A DNA stretch of 64,000 nt from a candidate division WOR-1 bacterium RIFOXYB2_FULL_45_9 (lineage in GTDB: Bacteria; Margulisbacteria; WOR-1; O2-12-FULL-45-9; XYB2-FULL-48-7). Under the pieces are notes generated by a model that did no database searches, was not told where the DNA came from, and worked only from the letters and a program-made list of their open reading frames with translations. The position numbers and the translations under genes are program-made. Numbering within the stretch: the first letter of the stretch is position 1; the number at the start of each line of letters is the position of its first letter. The DNA lies in contig MEUD01000001.1 in assembly GCA_001771575.1 (NCBI GenBank), forward strand, positions 1,427,277 to 1,491,276. Reading direction: 5' to 3'. Shown here piece by piece: positions 34,158 to 41,894 of this stretch.

Positions 34158-34997
34158 ATGAGTGAGATTTTATCCCGTAAATCTTTGTCGCCAAATGTTT
34201 TTCAAATTACCGTGGCCGCGCCGGCTATCGCCGCTGGGGCGCGCGCCGGGCAGTTTGTGGTGATTATTCCGGCTACCCAAGCGGAGCGGATCCCCCTGAC
34301 CATTGCCGATAGCGACCAAGCGAAGGGGACAATCACGATCATCTTCCAATTGGCTGGGGCGACAACCAGGCTCCTTACTTCGCTTCAGGTTGGCGAGAAA
34401 ATTCCCCACATACTGGGCCCGCTTGGCGTCCCTTCGGAGATCGAAAAATTCGGTCGGGTGGTGGTGGTTGGTGGTGGAGTGGGGATCGCCGAGATCTATC
34501 CGGTCGTCAAAGCGCTGACCGCTGCCGGAAATGAAGTGGTTACAATTGTCGGGGCGCGCAATAAAGAATTATTGATCTTTCAGTCAGAGTTGTCAGTCGT
34601 TAGTTGTCAGTTGTTAGTGGCCACCGACGACGGCTCAAGCGGCCGCAAAGGGTTCGTGACGGAGTTGCTGGCCGAAGCGATCAAAGAGAGGCCGGTCCAG
34701 CGGGTGATCGCGGTCGGTCCGGTCCCGATGATGAAAGCATGCTGTGATCTGACCAGAGAGGCCGGGATTAAAACGATCGTTTCCCTGAACACTTTGATGC
34801 TTGACGCGACCGGAATGTGCGGCGTCTGCCGGGTGAAGGTCGGCGGCGAAAATCGGTTTGCCTGCGTTGAAGGGCCTGATTTTGACGGTCACCTGGTTGA
34901 TTTTGCCGACCTGACCAGCCGGCTGGGAACTTACAAGGACCTGGAAAAAAAAGCCGACGACCATGTCTGCCGGCTCTTAAGAGGAAAAAATGGCTGA
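34158..34997 (+). CDS. nfnA: Ferredoxin:NADP oxidoreductase small subunit (NfnA/SudB-like)
   Basis: A 279-residue FAD-binding protein of the ferredoxin-NADP reductase superfamily: GQFVVIIPATQAERIPLTIAD binds flavin, VVVVGGGVGIAEIYPVVKAL binds nucleotide, and a C-terminal 2Fe-2S site is in MCGVCRVKVGGENRFACVEG. With the following gene it forms NfnAB, which bifurcates electrons between NADH, ferredoxin and NADP in anaerobes, or the related sulfide dehydrogenase. The ATG lies 7 nt after a -10. A 7-bp tandem repeat sits within the gene at 34589-34616. It overlaps nfnB by 8 bp. Confidence 0.85.
   Translation: MSEILSRKSLSPNVFQITVAAPAIAAGARAGQFVVIIPATQAERIPLTIADSDQAKGTITIIFQLAGATTRLLTSLQVGEKIPHILGPLGVPSEIEKFGRVVVVGGGVGIAEIYPVVKALTAAGNEVVTIVGARNKELLIFQSELSVVSCQLLVATDDGSSGRKGFVTELLAEAIKERPVQRVIAVGPVPMMKACCDLTREAGIKTIVSLNTLMLDATGMCGVCRVKVGGENRFACVEGPDFDGHLVDFADLTSRLGTYKDLEKKADDHVCRLLRGKNG
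34589..34616. repeat. 7-bp tandem repeat inside nfnA
   Basis: The units GTTGTCA, GTCGTTA, GTTGTCA and GTTGTTA form two 14-bp tandem copies with one mismatch. They encode part of ELSVVSCQLLV, a variable loop where homologues have unrelated residues of similar length. Confidence 0.7.
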
Positions 34998-36372
34998 AGA
35001 CAAAACAAACGCGCGGATGCGGGAGCGTCCGGTCGCCGAGCGGATCCGGGACTTTGAGGAGGTTCCTCTTGGGTATACGGCCCAACAAGCGGTCGCTGAA
35101 GCCAAGCGATGTCTGCAGTGCAAAGACCCCAAATGCGTCAAGGGATGTCCGGTCGAAATTGATATCCCCGCTTTTATTAAGCTGATCGCTCAAGGCTTGC
35201 CGGCGGAAGCGGCCAGCAAGATCAAGGAAACCAACTCTCTTCCGGCGGTTTGCGGACGGGTCTGTCCGCAGGAAGAACAGTGCGAGCTAACGTGTATTTT
35301 GAACGCGAAAAAGGCACCTATCGCCATCGGGAGCCTGGAGCGTTTTGCGGCCGAAGCCGAAAGCAAGGAGAATACGGAGCCGCGGCGTTCAGCCGCAGGT
35401 TCCGCCAGCATAGCCGTGATCGGTTCCGGTCCGGCCGGTTTAACCTGCGCGGGAGACCTGGCCAAGCTTGGGTATCAGGTGACTGTTTTTGAATCGCTTC
35501 ATGTCATCGGCGGTGTTCTGCAGTACGGGATCCCCGAGTTCCGTCTCCCGAAAAAGATCGTCGACCTGGAAGTGCAGTATGTTAAAAGCCTTGGCGTTAA
35601 GATCGTTTCAGACCATTTGGTCGATGAGATCGATGGGTTGTTGAAGGAATATCAGGCGGTCTTTGTTGGTTCCGGGGCCGGCTTGCCAAACTTTTTGGGC
35701 GTTCCCGGAGAAAATTTGCCGGGAGTTTATTCGGCCAATGAATTTCTTTTTCGGGTCAATATGATGAAAGCCTACAAGTTTCCGGAATATTTAACTCCGG
35801 TCAAGATTGGCAAAAAGGTCGCGGTGATCGGAGCGGGGAACGTCGCGATGGACGCGGCCCGTGTTTCACTCCGTTTGGGGGCGGAAGAAGTGCTGATCGT
35901 TTATCGGCGTTCCAGGGGGGAGATGCCGGCCCGCCGGGAAGAGATCGTCCGCTGTGAAGAAGAAGGGGTGAAGTTCCATTTGTTGACCGCTCCGATCGCT
36001 CTTTATCCGGACCAGTCCGGCTGGGTAAAGGAAATGGAGTGCGAAAAAATGGAACTGGGGGAACCGGATCAGAGCGGCCGCCGCAGACCGATAACGGTGC
36101 CGGGTTCCGAGTTCAAACTACCGATCGACACGGTTATCGTCGCGATCGGCAATTCGCCAAACCCATTGATCATTCGCCGCAACCCGGGAGTTCGCGCCAA
36201 CGATCGCGGCGGGATAATTGTCGATGATCGGCAGGCGACCTCGTTGCCGGGAGTTTTTGCCGGGGGGGACATCGTCCGCGGTTCGGCTACGGTTATTTCG
36301 GCGATGGGGGACGGCAAACGGGCGGCTCGCCGGATTGACGAGTATTTGCGGGCGGCTGGTCAGCGCCTTTGA
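34990..36372 (+). CDS. nfnB: Ferredoxin:NADP oxidoreductase large subunit (NfnB/SudA-like, GltD family)
   Basis: A 460-residue protein of the GltD family. The N-terminal cluster region has CLQCKDPKCVKGCP and CGRVCPQEEQCELTC for two 4Fe-4S centres. The FAD site is VIGSGPAGLTCAGDLA and the NADPH site AVIGAGNVAMDAARVSLRLG. AGGDIVRGSATVISAMGDGK is the C-terminal FAD motif. Pairing with the PyrK-like gene upstream distinguishes it from true GltD, a separate copy of which is at 52132. Confidence 0.87.
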   Translation: MAEDKTNARMRERPVAERIRDFEEVPLGYTAQQAVAEAKRCLQCKDPKCVKGCPVEIDIPAFIKLIAQGLPAEAASKIKETNSLPAVCGRVCPQEEQCELTCILNAKKAPIAIGSLERFAAEAESKENTEPRRSAAGSASIAVIGSGPAGLTCAGDLAKLGYQVTVFESLHVIGGVLQYGIPEFRLPKKIVDLEVQYVKSLGVKIVSDHLVDEIDGLLKEYQAVFVGSGAGLPNFLGVPGENLPGVYSANEFLFRVNMMKAYKFPEYLTPVKIGKKVAVIGAGNVAMDAARVSLRLGAEEVLIVYRRSRGEMPARREEIVRCEEEGVKFHLLTAPIALYPDQSGWVKEMECEKMELGEPDQSGRRRPITVPGSEFKLPIDTVIVAIGNSPNPLIIRRNPGVRANDRGGIIVDDRQATSLPGVFAGGDIVRGSATVISAMGDGKRAARRIDEYLRAAGQRL

Positions 36373-36379
36373 TATCAGG

Positions 36380-36385
36380 TATAAT
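36380..36385 (+). promoter_or_regulatory. Putative -10 box of nadE, leaderless arrangement
   Basis: TATAAT (36380-36385) lies 8 nt before the nadE ATG, and no ribosome binding site is present. There is no TGn extension and no clear -35, so it is weaker support than at yggS, holB or coaX. Confidence 0.5.
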
Positions 36386-36393
36386 TCCAGTTC

Positions 36394-37992
36394 ATGAAAC
36401 TGGCCTTGGCCCAGATCAACCCAATTGTCGGCGATCTTGAGGGAAATACCCGTAAGATAATTGAAAATATTGATCGGGCAAAAGCGGCCGCGGCCGATCT
36501 GGTGATCTTTCCGGAATTGGCGGTCACCGGTTATCCGCCGGATGACCTTCTCTTGAAACCTCAATTTATTGATGACAATTTAACCCGGCTAAAAACAATT
36601 GCCGCCTCCGCTAAAGGGATTGCGGTATATCTTGGTTTTGTTGATCGTCAGGGTCGGAAGCTTTATAATGCCGCTGCTTTTATTATTGACGGAAAAATTA
36701 AGACCGTCTATCGCAAGATCAATCTCCCCAATTACGCGGTCTTCGATGAGAAAAGGTATTTTTCGGAAGGGAAGGTCCCGGCGATCGTTGGTTTTCGGGG
36801 GACAAAGATCGGTTTTTTGATCTGCGAAGATCTTTGGGTAGATTCAGGGCCGTATCTGGCCGAAGCTCGTCTGGGCGCTAAAATTATTATTAACATTAAC
36901 GCTTCCCCATACCATCGCGGTAAAGCCCGAGAGAGAGAAAAACTGGTCAAAGCTCGTGCCAAGAGGACCGGCGCACACGTTGTTTACGTCAATATGGTCG
37001 GCGGGCAGGACGAGTTGGTATTTGACGGCGGGAGCATGGTCGCTTCCCCGCGGGGGAAGCTGATCGCCGCGGCCGGGCAGTACTGTGAAGAGCTTCTTTT
37101 GGTCGATCTTGCCGAAGAAGCCGTTGCTCCGCCGTGGCAAGACGATGAAGAAGAGATCTATGGCGCCCTTCTGCTTGGGGTCAAAGATTACGTTCGCAAA
37201 AATGGTTTTTCCGACGCGGTGATTGGCTTGTCCGGGGGGATAGATTCCGCCCTGACTTTGGCGATCGCTGTTGACGCGCTGGGGAAAGAGAGGGTCCACG
37301 CGGTTTTTATGCCTTCCGATTACACGGCCAGGCGGAGTTATGACGACGCGAAAGAGGTTGCCGGCCGCCTTGGAGTAAAAATGGATGTTCTGCCGATCAA
37401 AGAACCATTAAAGAGGATGCTGGGTGAACTTCGTCCTCTTTTTAAGGGTGAAGCCGAGAACCTTGCCGAGGAAAATCTGCAAGCCAGGATCCGCGGCAAT
37501 TACTTAATGGCCTTGTCCAATAAGTTCGGCTGGCTGGTCTTAACGACCGGGAATAAGTCGGAGATGTCGACCGGCTATTGCACGTTGTATGGAGATATGG
37601 CCGGAGGATACGCGGCGCTCAAGGATGTTCCCAAGACCTTGGTGTATCGTTTGGTCGATTGGCGCAACGCCGAACGGGAGGTTATTCCCGGCTCGATCAT
37701 TGATCGGCCGCCGACCGCCGAACTTAAGCCGAACCAGCGCGACCAAGATACCCTGCCTGAATATGAACTGCTTGATCGGATCGTCGATGAATATGTCGAA
37801 AAGAATAGAAGTATCGACGAAATCATAAAACTCGGCTTGCCCAGGGAGACGGTCATTAAAGTTGTCCGGATGATCGATCGGGCCGAATATAAACGACGCC
37901 AGGCCCCTCCCGGGCCCCGGATCACAGCGCGGGCTTTTGGCAAGGATTGGCGCTTGCCGATAACTAATCATTATAAAGAGAAGGTGAAATAA
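36394..37992 (+). CDS. nadE: Glutamine-dependent NAD synthetase
   Basis: A 532-residue two-domain enzyme making NAD from deamido-NAD with ammonia from glutamine. The nitrilase-type glutaminase (about 1-250) has Glu in IFPELAVTGYPPDDLL, Lys in YRKINLPNYAVFDEKRY and Cys in LICEDLW. The synthetase domain has the P-loop GLSGGIDSALTLAIAVDALG and TTGNKSEMSTGYCTLYGDMA. The product links glutamine supply to NAD. It is followed by three regulatory-looking genes with one-base overlaps. Confidence 0.94.
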   Translation: MKLALAQINPIVGDLEGNTRKIIENIDRAKAAAADLVIFPELAVTGYPPDDLLLKPQFIDDNLTRLKTIAASAKGIAVYLGFVDRQGRKLYNAAAFIIDGKIKTVYRKINLPNYAVFDEKRYFSEGKVPAIVGFRGTKIGFLICEDLWVDSGPYLAEARLGAKIIININASPYHRGKAREREKLVKARAKRTGAHVVYVNMVGGQDELVFDGGSMVASPRGKLIAAAGQYCEELLLVDLAEEAVAPPWQDDEEEIYGALLLGVKDYVRKNGFSDAVIGLSGGIDSALTLAIAVDALGKERVHAVFMPSDYTARRSYDDAKEVAGRLGVKMDVLPIKEPLKRMLGELRPLFKGEAENLAEENLQARIRGNYLMALSNKFGWLVLTTGNKSEMSTGYCTLYGDMAGGYAALKDVPKTLVYRLVDWRNAEREVIPGSIIDRPPTAELKPNQRDQDTLPEYELLDRIVDEYVEKNRSIDEIIKLGLPRETVIKVVRMIDRAEYKRRQAPPGPRITARAFGKDWRLPITNHYKEKVK

Positions 37993-38591
37993 TGGCGATA
38001 ACAAAACAGGCGGCGGATGAGTTGATGAAAAAATATTCAGGCGAAGTGCGCGGGGTCGCTATTTTGACCGACGCGGAATTTGTCAGGAAAAAATGGGGGG
38101 TTGAAGGGCTAAACAAGATTAAGGCGGTCGCGTCTGATCTTGGCTATCCGATCGAATACGAAAAGATCAAGGCTCTGGCCTGGTATCCTCTTGCCTTAAG
38201 GATGCTTTCGCTTTTTATTATTACCGACACTTTTAATATGTCCGGTGAGCAGGTTGAAGAGATGGGTTATACCGCCCCCAAGTTCTCTTTTTTAATGAAA
38301 TGGCTGGTCAAGTATTTCGCTTCAACTAAAATGACGATCGACCAGGCGCCGTCGGTCTGGAGGAAACATTACACGATCGGCAGCCTTGAAACCCAATATA
38401 ATGAAGGCGATAATTTTGCCTTGGTGCAGGTCAAAGGTTTGGCTTTCCCAGAAATGGGGATCAAATATCTACAGGGTTATTTTCGTAGAGTGACTGAATT
38501 CTCCGTTGGAAAACCGGTTTATTGCGAATTAACTGAAACTCCTGGTGAAGAGAGCAAATATTATGCGTTTAAGGCGTGGTGGGATAAATAA
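37992..38591 (+). CDS. Conserved-looking protein of unknown function in a sensor gene cluster
   Basis: A 199-residue soluble protein with an alpha-rich first half (ELMKKYSGEVRGVAILTDAE) and a beta-rich second half (YNEGDNFALVQVKGLAFPEM; KPVYCELTETPGEESKYYAF). The layout loosely resembles small-molecule-sensing domains such as heme-NO-binding/V4R relatives, but I cannot place it in a family and no conserved His ligand can be assigned. TAATG overlap with both nadE and the next PAS gene implies coupling. It probably supplies a signal or partner to the PAS protein and the sigma54 activator. Confidence 0.6.
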   Translation: MAITKQAADELMKKYSGEVRGVAILTDAEFVRKKWGVEGLNKIKAVASDLGYPIEYEKIKALAWYPLALRMLSLFIITDTFNMSGEQVEEMGYTAPKFSFLMKWLVKYFASTKMTIDQAPSVWRKHYTIGSLETQYNEGDNFALVQVKGLAFPEMGIKYLQGYFRRVTEFSVGKPVYCELTETPGEESKYYAFKAWWDK

Positions 38592-39478
38592 TGACCGACA
38601 GTGAAGAACTACTGCTGATCAGCGATTATCTGGAGGATATGTGGGAGTTTCTGCCGATCCCGATTGTTAATGTCAGTATGGTCGGGATAATCACCGATAC
38701 TGATCGGGCGACTGCCAATGTTTTTGGCTGGTCGAAAGATGAAATTATCGGCCGCCGTTTTGATGACTTTTTTAATGATAAAGACCAGGCTGGCGCGATC
38801 TTAAGGGAGACAATAGGGATTGGGTCGGTCGGTAATCGGGAACTAACCGCGAAAAATAAGGATGGGGCGGTTTTCCCCACGCTCGTAAACAGCCTGTTAA
38901 GAAAGGACGAGAACGGGGAGATCGTCGGTCTGCTGGTCTCGTTGGTTGACATGACCGAAACGAAAAAAGCGGCCGAAAAACTGGCTAAACTGGAAGAGCG
39001 ATATCGCAACACTCTTGATTCGATGCTTGAAGGGTTCCAGATCATCGGATATGACTGGCGCTACCTCTACGTTAACGATGTTTGCGCCAAACAGGGGAAA
39101 CGAAAAAAAGAAGAACTATTGGGTCATTCCCTGATTGAGATCTATCCGGGAATTGAAAAAACCGAAATGTTTACGAGACTTAAGCGTTGTATGGAACAGC
39201 GTCTCCCTCACCGGATGGAGACCGAGTTCATTTTTCCTGATGGGAGCCGGGGATGGTTTGAGCTTAATATCCAGCCGATGGCTGACGGTATTTTTGTGGT
39301 CTCGCAGGACATTTCCGAGCGACGCCGCGCCGCGACGGAGCTGGAAAAAAAGGTCAAAGAGCTTGAGGAGTTTCATTCGCTGGCGGTTGGCCGCGAGCTT
39401 CGGATGATCGAATTGGAAAAAGAGATCAATAAGCTCCTGGCCGAGCTGGGCCGTTCCCAAAAATATTCCACCTCTTGA
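38591..39478 (+). CDS. PAS-PAS sensor protein without output domain
   Basis: A 295-residue protein with two PAS domains: residues about 20-125 (IPIVNVSMVGIITDTDRATA; PAC segment LVSLVDMTETKKAAEKL) and about 130-245 (LDSMLEGFQIIGYDWRYLYV; FVVSQDISERRRAA). A coiled coil (ELEKKVKELEEFHSLAVGRE) ends the protein where a histidine-kinase domain would normally begin; no HisKA or ATPase domain follows. It directly precedes the sigma54 activator and may act on it as NifL acts on NifA, by contact; this is inference. Confidence 0.8.
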   Translation: MTDSEELLLISDYLEDMWEFLPIPIVNVSMVGIITDTDRATANVFGWSKDEIIGRRFDDFFNDKDQAGAILRETIGIGSVGNRELTAKNKDGAVFPTLVNSLLRKDENGEIVGLLVSLVDMTETKKAAEKLAKLEERYRNTLDSMLEGFQIIGYDWRYLYVNDVCAKQGKRKKEELLGHSLIEIYPGIEKTEMFTRLKRCMEQRLPHRMETEFIFPDGSRGWFELNIQPMADGIFVVSQDISERRRAATELEKKVKELEEFHSLAVGRELRMIELEKEINKLLAELGRSQKYSTS

Positions 39479-39503
39479 TATAGCAACAAAGATGTAGTAC
39501 AAT
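39475..39503 (+). promoter_or_regulatory. Sigma70 promoter of the sigma54 activator gene
   Basis: TTGATA (39475-39480), a 17-bp spacer and TACAAT (39498-39503). The expected start near 39510 lies within an operator palindrome. Confidence 0.75.
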
Positions 39504-39517
39504 CTACAATATTGTAG
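39504..39517. promoter_or_regulatory. CTAC-N6-GTAG operator on the activator's own start site
   Basis: CTACAATATTGTAG, a perfect 14-bp palindrome, follows the -10 directly and covers the expected start and the edge of the ribosome binding site (GTAGGAG). Occupancy would block transcription, pointing to autorepression. Confidence 0.75.
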
Positions 39518-39527
39518 GAGTGAACAC

Positions 39528-41036
39528 ATGCCGCAAACTTTTGTTGAAACTTTGATCGAGGTCAGCGCCGCGCTGGCCGCCTCGCTTGATCTGGAGAAAA
39601 CCCTTAATTCCATTTTAAAGGTTTTGGCCGATTCGCTGGAGATGCAACGCGGGACGATTACCCTGGTCGATCCCGCGACCAATGACCTGCGGATCGAAGT
39701 CGCCTCGGGTTTGACCAGGGAAGAAAAGGAGAGAGGCCGCTATAAGATCGGTGAAGGGATCACCGGACGCGTCGTGGCGACCGGTCAGGCGATGGTTATC
39801 CCCGACATTGAGGCAGAGCCCCTGTTTTTAAACCGCACCCAGGCCAGGCGCAATCTCAAAGAGAGAAAATTTGCCTTTCTTTGCGTGCCGATCAAGGTTG
39901 GCAATAAAGTGATCGGCGCCCTGTCGGTCGACCGGTTGTTCAAGGGGACGGTCTCTTACGAAGAAGATATCCGGGTCCTGACGATCATTGCCGCGATGGT
40001 CGGGCAGGCGGTCAAACTTCGCGAGCTGGCGGAAAAGGACAAGGAGATCGTCGTTTCCGAGAATATTAAATTAAAAAGAGAGCTGAAGGGGAAGTATAAG
40101 TTCGGCAACATTATTTACGGTTCTTCGGTCATGGAAGCGGTTATGGCGGGGGCGGTCCAGGTCGCCGACAGCGCCGCGACCGTCCTTTTGGGTGGAGAGT
40201 CGGGGACCGGCAAGGAGTTGGTCGCTTCCGCCATTCATTACGCCAGCCCGAGGCACGAAAAGCCTTTTATCAAAGTCGCTTGCGCCGCCCTGCCGGAAAA
40301 TCTGCTTGAGTCGGAACTGTTCGGTTATGAACGAGGGGCTTTTACCGGTGCGATGGAGAGGCGGAGCGGTCGGTTTGAATTAGCCAATGGAGGGACGATC
40401 TTTCTGGATGAGATAGGGGACTTGTCCGTCGCGACCCAGGTCAAGCTTTTGCGGGTCCTGCAAGAGAGGGAGTTCGAGCGGTTGGGTGGCTCTCAGACGA
40501 TCAAGATCGACGTTCGGGTTATTTGTGCCACTCACCGCGACCTTGAGGCGATGGTTAAAGAGGGAAAATTTCGCGAGGACCTCTATTACCGGATCAATGT
40601 TTTCCCGATCATTCTCCCTCCCCTGCGGGAGAGAAAAGAAGATATTCCTCTCCTGGTCGATTATTTTATCGATAAATACACCAGGATAAACAAGAGAAAA
40701 ATCAAGGGGGTCAACCGGGCCGCGCTGGATCATTTGATGGCGTATGGCTTTCCCGGAAACGTCCGTGAGCTGGAGAACATTATCGAGCGGGCGGCGGTTC
40801 TTTGCCAGAAGGAGATTATTACCCCGAAGGAGCTTCCCGCTAACTTGACCGCCCATAAAGAGTTTGACCTCAATATCCAGGGGGCTTCCCTGCCGGATGT
40901 CGTCGCCTCGCTGGAAAAGCAAAAGATCGAAGAAGCCCTTAAGCGCTTTAAAACCCAGCGCCTTGCCGCCAGGTCGCTTGGCTTGACCGAACGGATGCTT
41001 GGGTACAAGATCGTTAAATATAAGATCATTGATTAA
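39528..41036 (+). CDS. Sigma54-dependent transcriptional activator, GAF-AAA+-HTH (NifA-like)
   Basis: A 502-residue enhancer-binding protein. The GAF domain (about 1-170, LIEVSAALAASLDLEKTLNS) may sense a small molecule. The AAA+ domain has Walker A GESGTGKE, the sigma54-contact motif GAFTGA, Walker B GGTIFLDEIGDL and the FREDLYYRINVF block. The C-terminal Fis-type helix-turn-helix ends in RLAARSLGLTERMLGYKIVK. Domain order matches NifA. No nif genes are in the window; the downstream sigma54 promoters serve ammonium transport and glutamine synthetase, so general nitrogen control is more likely. Its promoter carries the same palindrome found at its targets. Confidence 0.9.
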   Translation: MPQTFVETLIEVSAALAASLDLEKTLNSILKVLADSLEMQRGTITLVDPATNDLRIEVASGLTREEKERGRYKIGEGITGRVVATGQAMVIPDIEAEPLFLNRTQARRNLKERKFAFLCVPIKVGNKVIGALSVDRLFKGTVSYEEDIRVLTIIAAMVGQAVKLRELAEKDKEIVVSENIKLKRELKGKYKFGNIIYGSSVMEAVMAGAVQVADSAATVLLGGESGTGKELVASAIHYASPRHEKPFIKVACAALPENLLESELFGYERGAFTGAMERRSGRFELANGGTIFLDEIGDLSVATQVKLLRVLQEREFERLGGSQTIKIDVRVICATHRDLEAMVKEGKFREDLYYRINVFPIILPPLRERKEDIPLLVDYFIDKYTRINKRKIKGVNRAALDHLMAYGFPGNVRELENIIERAAVLCQKEIITPKELPANLTAHKEFDLNIQGASLPDVVASLEKQKIEEALKRFKTQRLAARSLGLTERMLGYKIVKYKIID

Positions 41037-41043
41037 CTGCCGA

Positions 41044-41073
41044 TTTAACAGCGCACTTAAGTGCGCTGTTAAA
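41044..41073. repeat. Perfect 30-bp palindrome after the activator gene
   Basis: The arms TTTAACAGCGCACTT and AAGTGCGCTGTTAAA form a 15-bp perfect hairpin 8 bp after the activator stop. It ends in AAAA rather than T on the plus strand, so it would be a better terminator for minus-strand transcription; it may still stall or protect the activator mRNA. Confidence 0.75.
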
Positions 41074-41080
41074 ATGATAG

Positions 41081-41113
41081 CTACAAAAAAGTATTATAAC
41101 TACAAAAAAGTAG
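41081..41113. promoter_or_regulatory. Two CTAC-N6-GTAG-type operators upstream of the porin-amt1-PII operon
   Basis: CTACAAAAAAGTAT (41081-41094) and CTACAAAAAAGTAG (41100-41113) lie with centres 19 bp apart, about two helical turns, centred near -85 and -66 of the sigma54 start. This is a typical enhancer position. Confidence 0.72.
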
Positions 41114-41144
41114 AGACTTCTCCTGTTAGCCTGTCGATTATCTC

Positions 41145-41162
41145 CTGGCAATAGCATTGCTT
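41145..41162 (+). promoter_or_regulatory. Sigma54 (-24/-12) promoter of the porin-amt1-PII operon
   Basis: CTGGCAATAGCATTGCTT: GG (41147-41148) and GC (41159-41160) are separated by exactly 10 bp, with TGGCA and TTGCT blocks. The start is predicted near 41172, 16 nt before the first ATG, leaving room for the AAGGAGG ribosome binding site. Confidence 0.85.
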
Positions 41163-41187
41163 ACTAACTGGCTAAGGAGGAACGAAT

Positions 41188-41877
41188 ATGAAAAATAAAT
41201 TGGTACCCATCGCTGTCGCTGTCTTGTTTCTTGCCGGGGTTTCCTTTGCTACCCCTTCGACCCAGATTTGGAACCCATCGACCGATGTTCAGGGGGTGGG
41301 GGGCTGGCATTTTGGTGTCGACGATTATTTTACGGTCGAGGATCGGACTTCCGGCGGCTATTCCTTTCCGACTGATCTTGGTTTGACCTATGGCCTATTA
41401 CCTGGACTTGAGATCGGAGTTGACGCTTTTTTGCCGCAAGCTGTGCCGACGAGTTCACTGGTGTTGAATGCTAAATATGGTATTCCAGAGAAGGATTCTC
41501 TCCCGGCAATTGCGATTGGCGGGTTTGGCTTTGGCCTGCAGACTAACGTGACCGACCAGAATGTCCTTTATGGGGTAGTTGCTAAAACTTTCCCGATCGG
41601 ACGTTTTTCAGCCGGTTATTTTATGGGGAACGAGAAGCTTTTGCTCGATCCAAACGGCAACAAAGACAATACCGGTTTGATCCTGACCTGGGATAAAGCG
41701 ATCTCCGACAAACTTTGGCTCTGCGTCGATTACGCGGGGGGCAAATCGGCTTTAGGCGCCGCCTTTGCCGGGTTTTCTTACGCTTTCTCGGCAAACACGT
41801 CGGTGATTTTCGGTTATGGAAGGTATAATAATGACTCCAGGCCGACAATTACGACCCAGTTGGATATTAATATTTAA
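41188..41877 (+). CDS. Outer-membrane beta-barrel protein of an ammonium-transport operon
   Basis: A 229-residue protein with a signal peptide (MKNKLVPIAVAVLFLAGVSFA), then amphipathic beta-strands such as GGWHFGVDDYFTVEDR, TDLGLTYGLLPGLEIGVDAF and NTSVIFGYGRYNNDS. About 10-12 strands and an aromatic-rich C-terminus suggest a small outer-membrane barrel. It is the first gene behind the sigma54 promoter and lies 17 bp before amt1, so it should be induced under nitrogen limitation and may admit a nitrogen source. The family is not recognised by name. Confidence 0.75.
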   Translation: MKNKLVPIAVAVLFLAGVSFATPSTQIWNPSTDVQGVGGWHFGVDDYFTVEDRTSGGYSFPTDLGLTYGLLPGLEIGVDAFLPQAVPTSSLVLNAKYGIPEKDSLPAIAIGGFGFGLQTNVTDQNVLYGVVAKTFPIGRFSAGYFMGNEKLLLDPNGNKDNTGLILTWDKAISDKLWLCVDYAGGKSALGAAFAGFSYAFSANTSVIFGYGRYNNDSRPTITTQLDINI

Positions 41878-41894
41878 GTAAGGAGGAGAATTGT

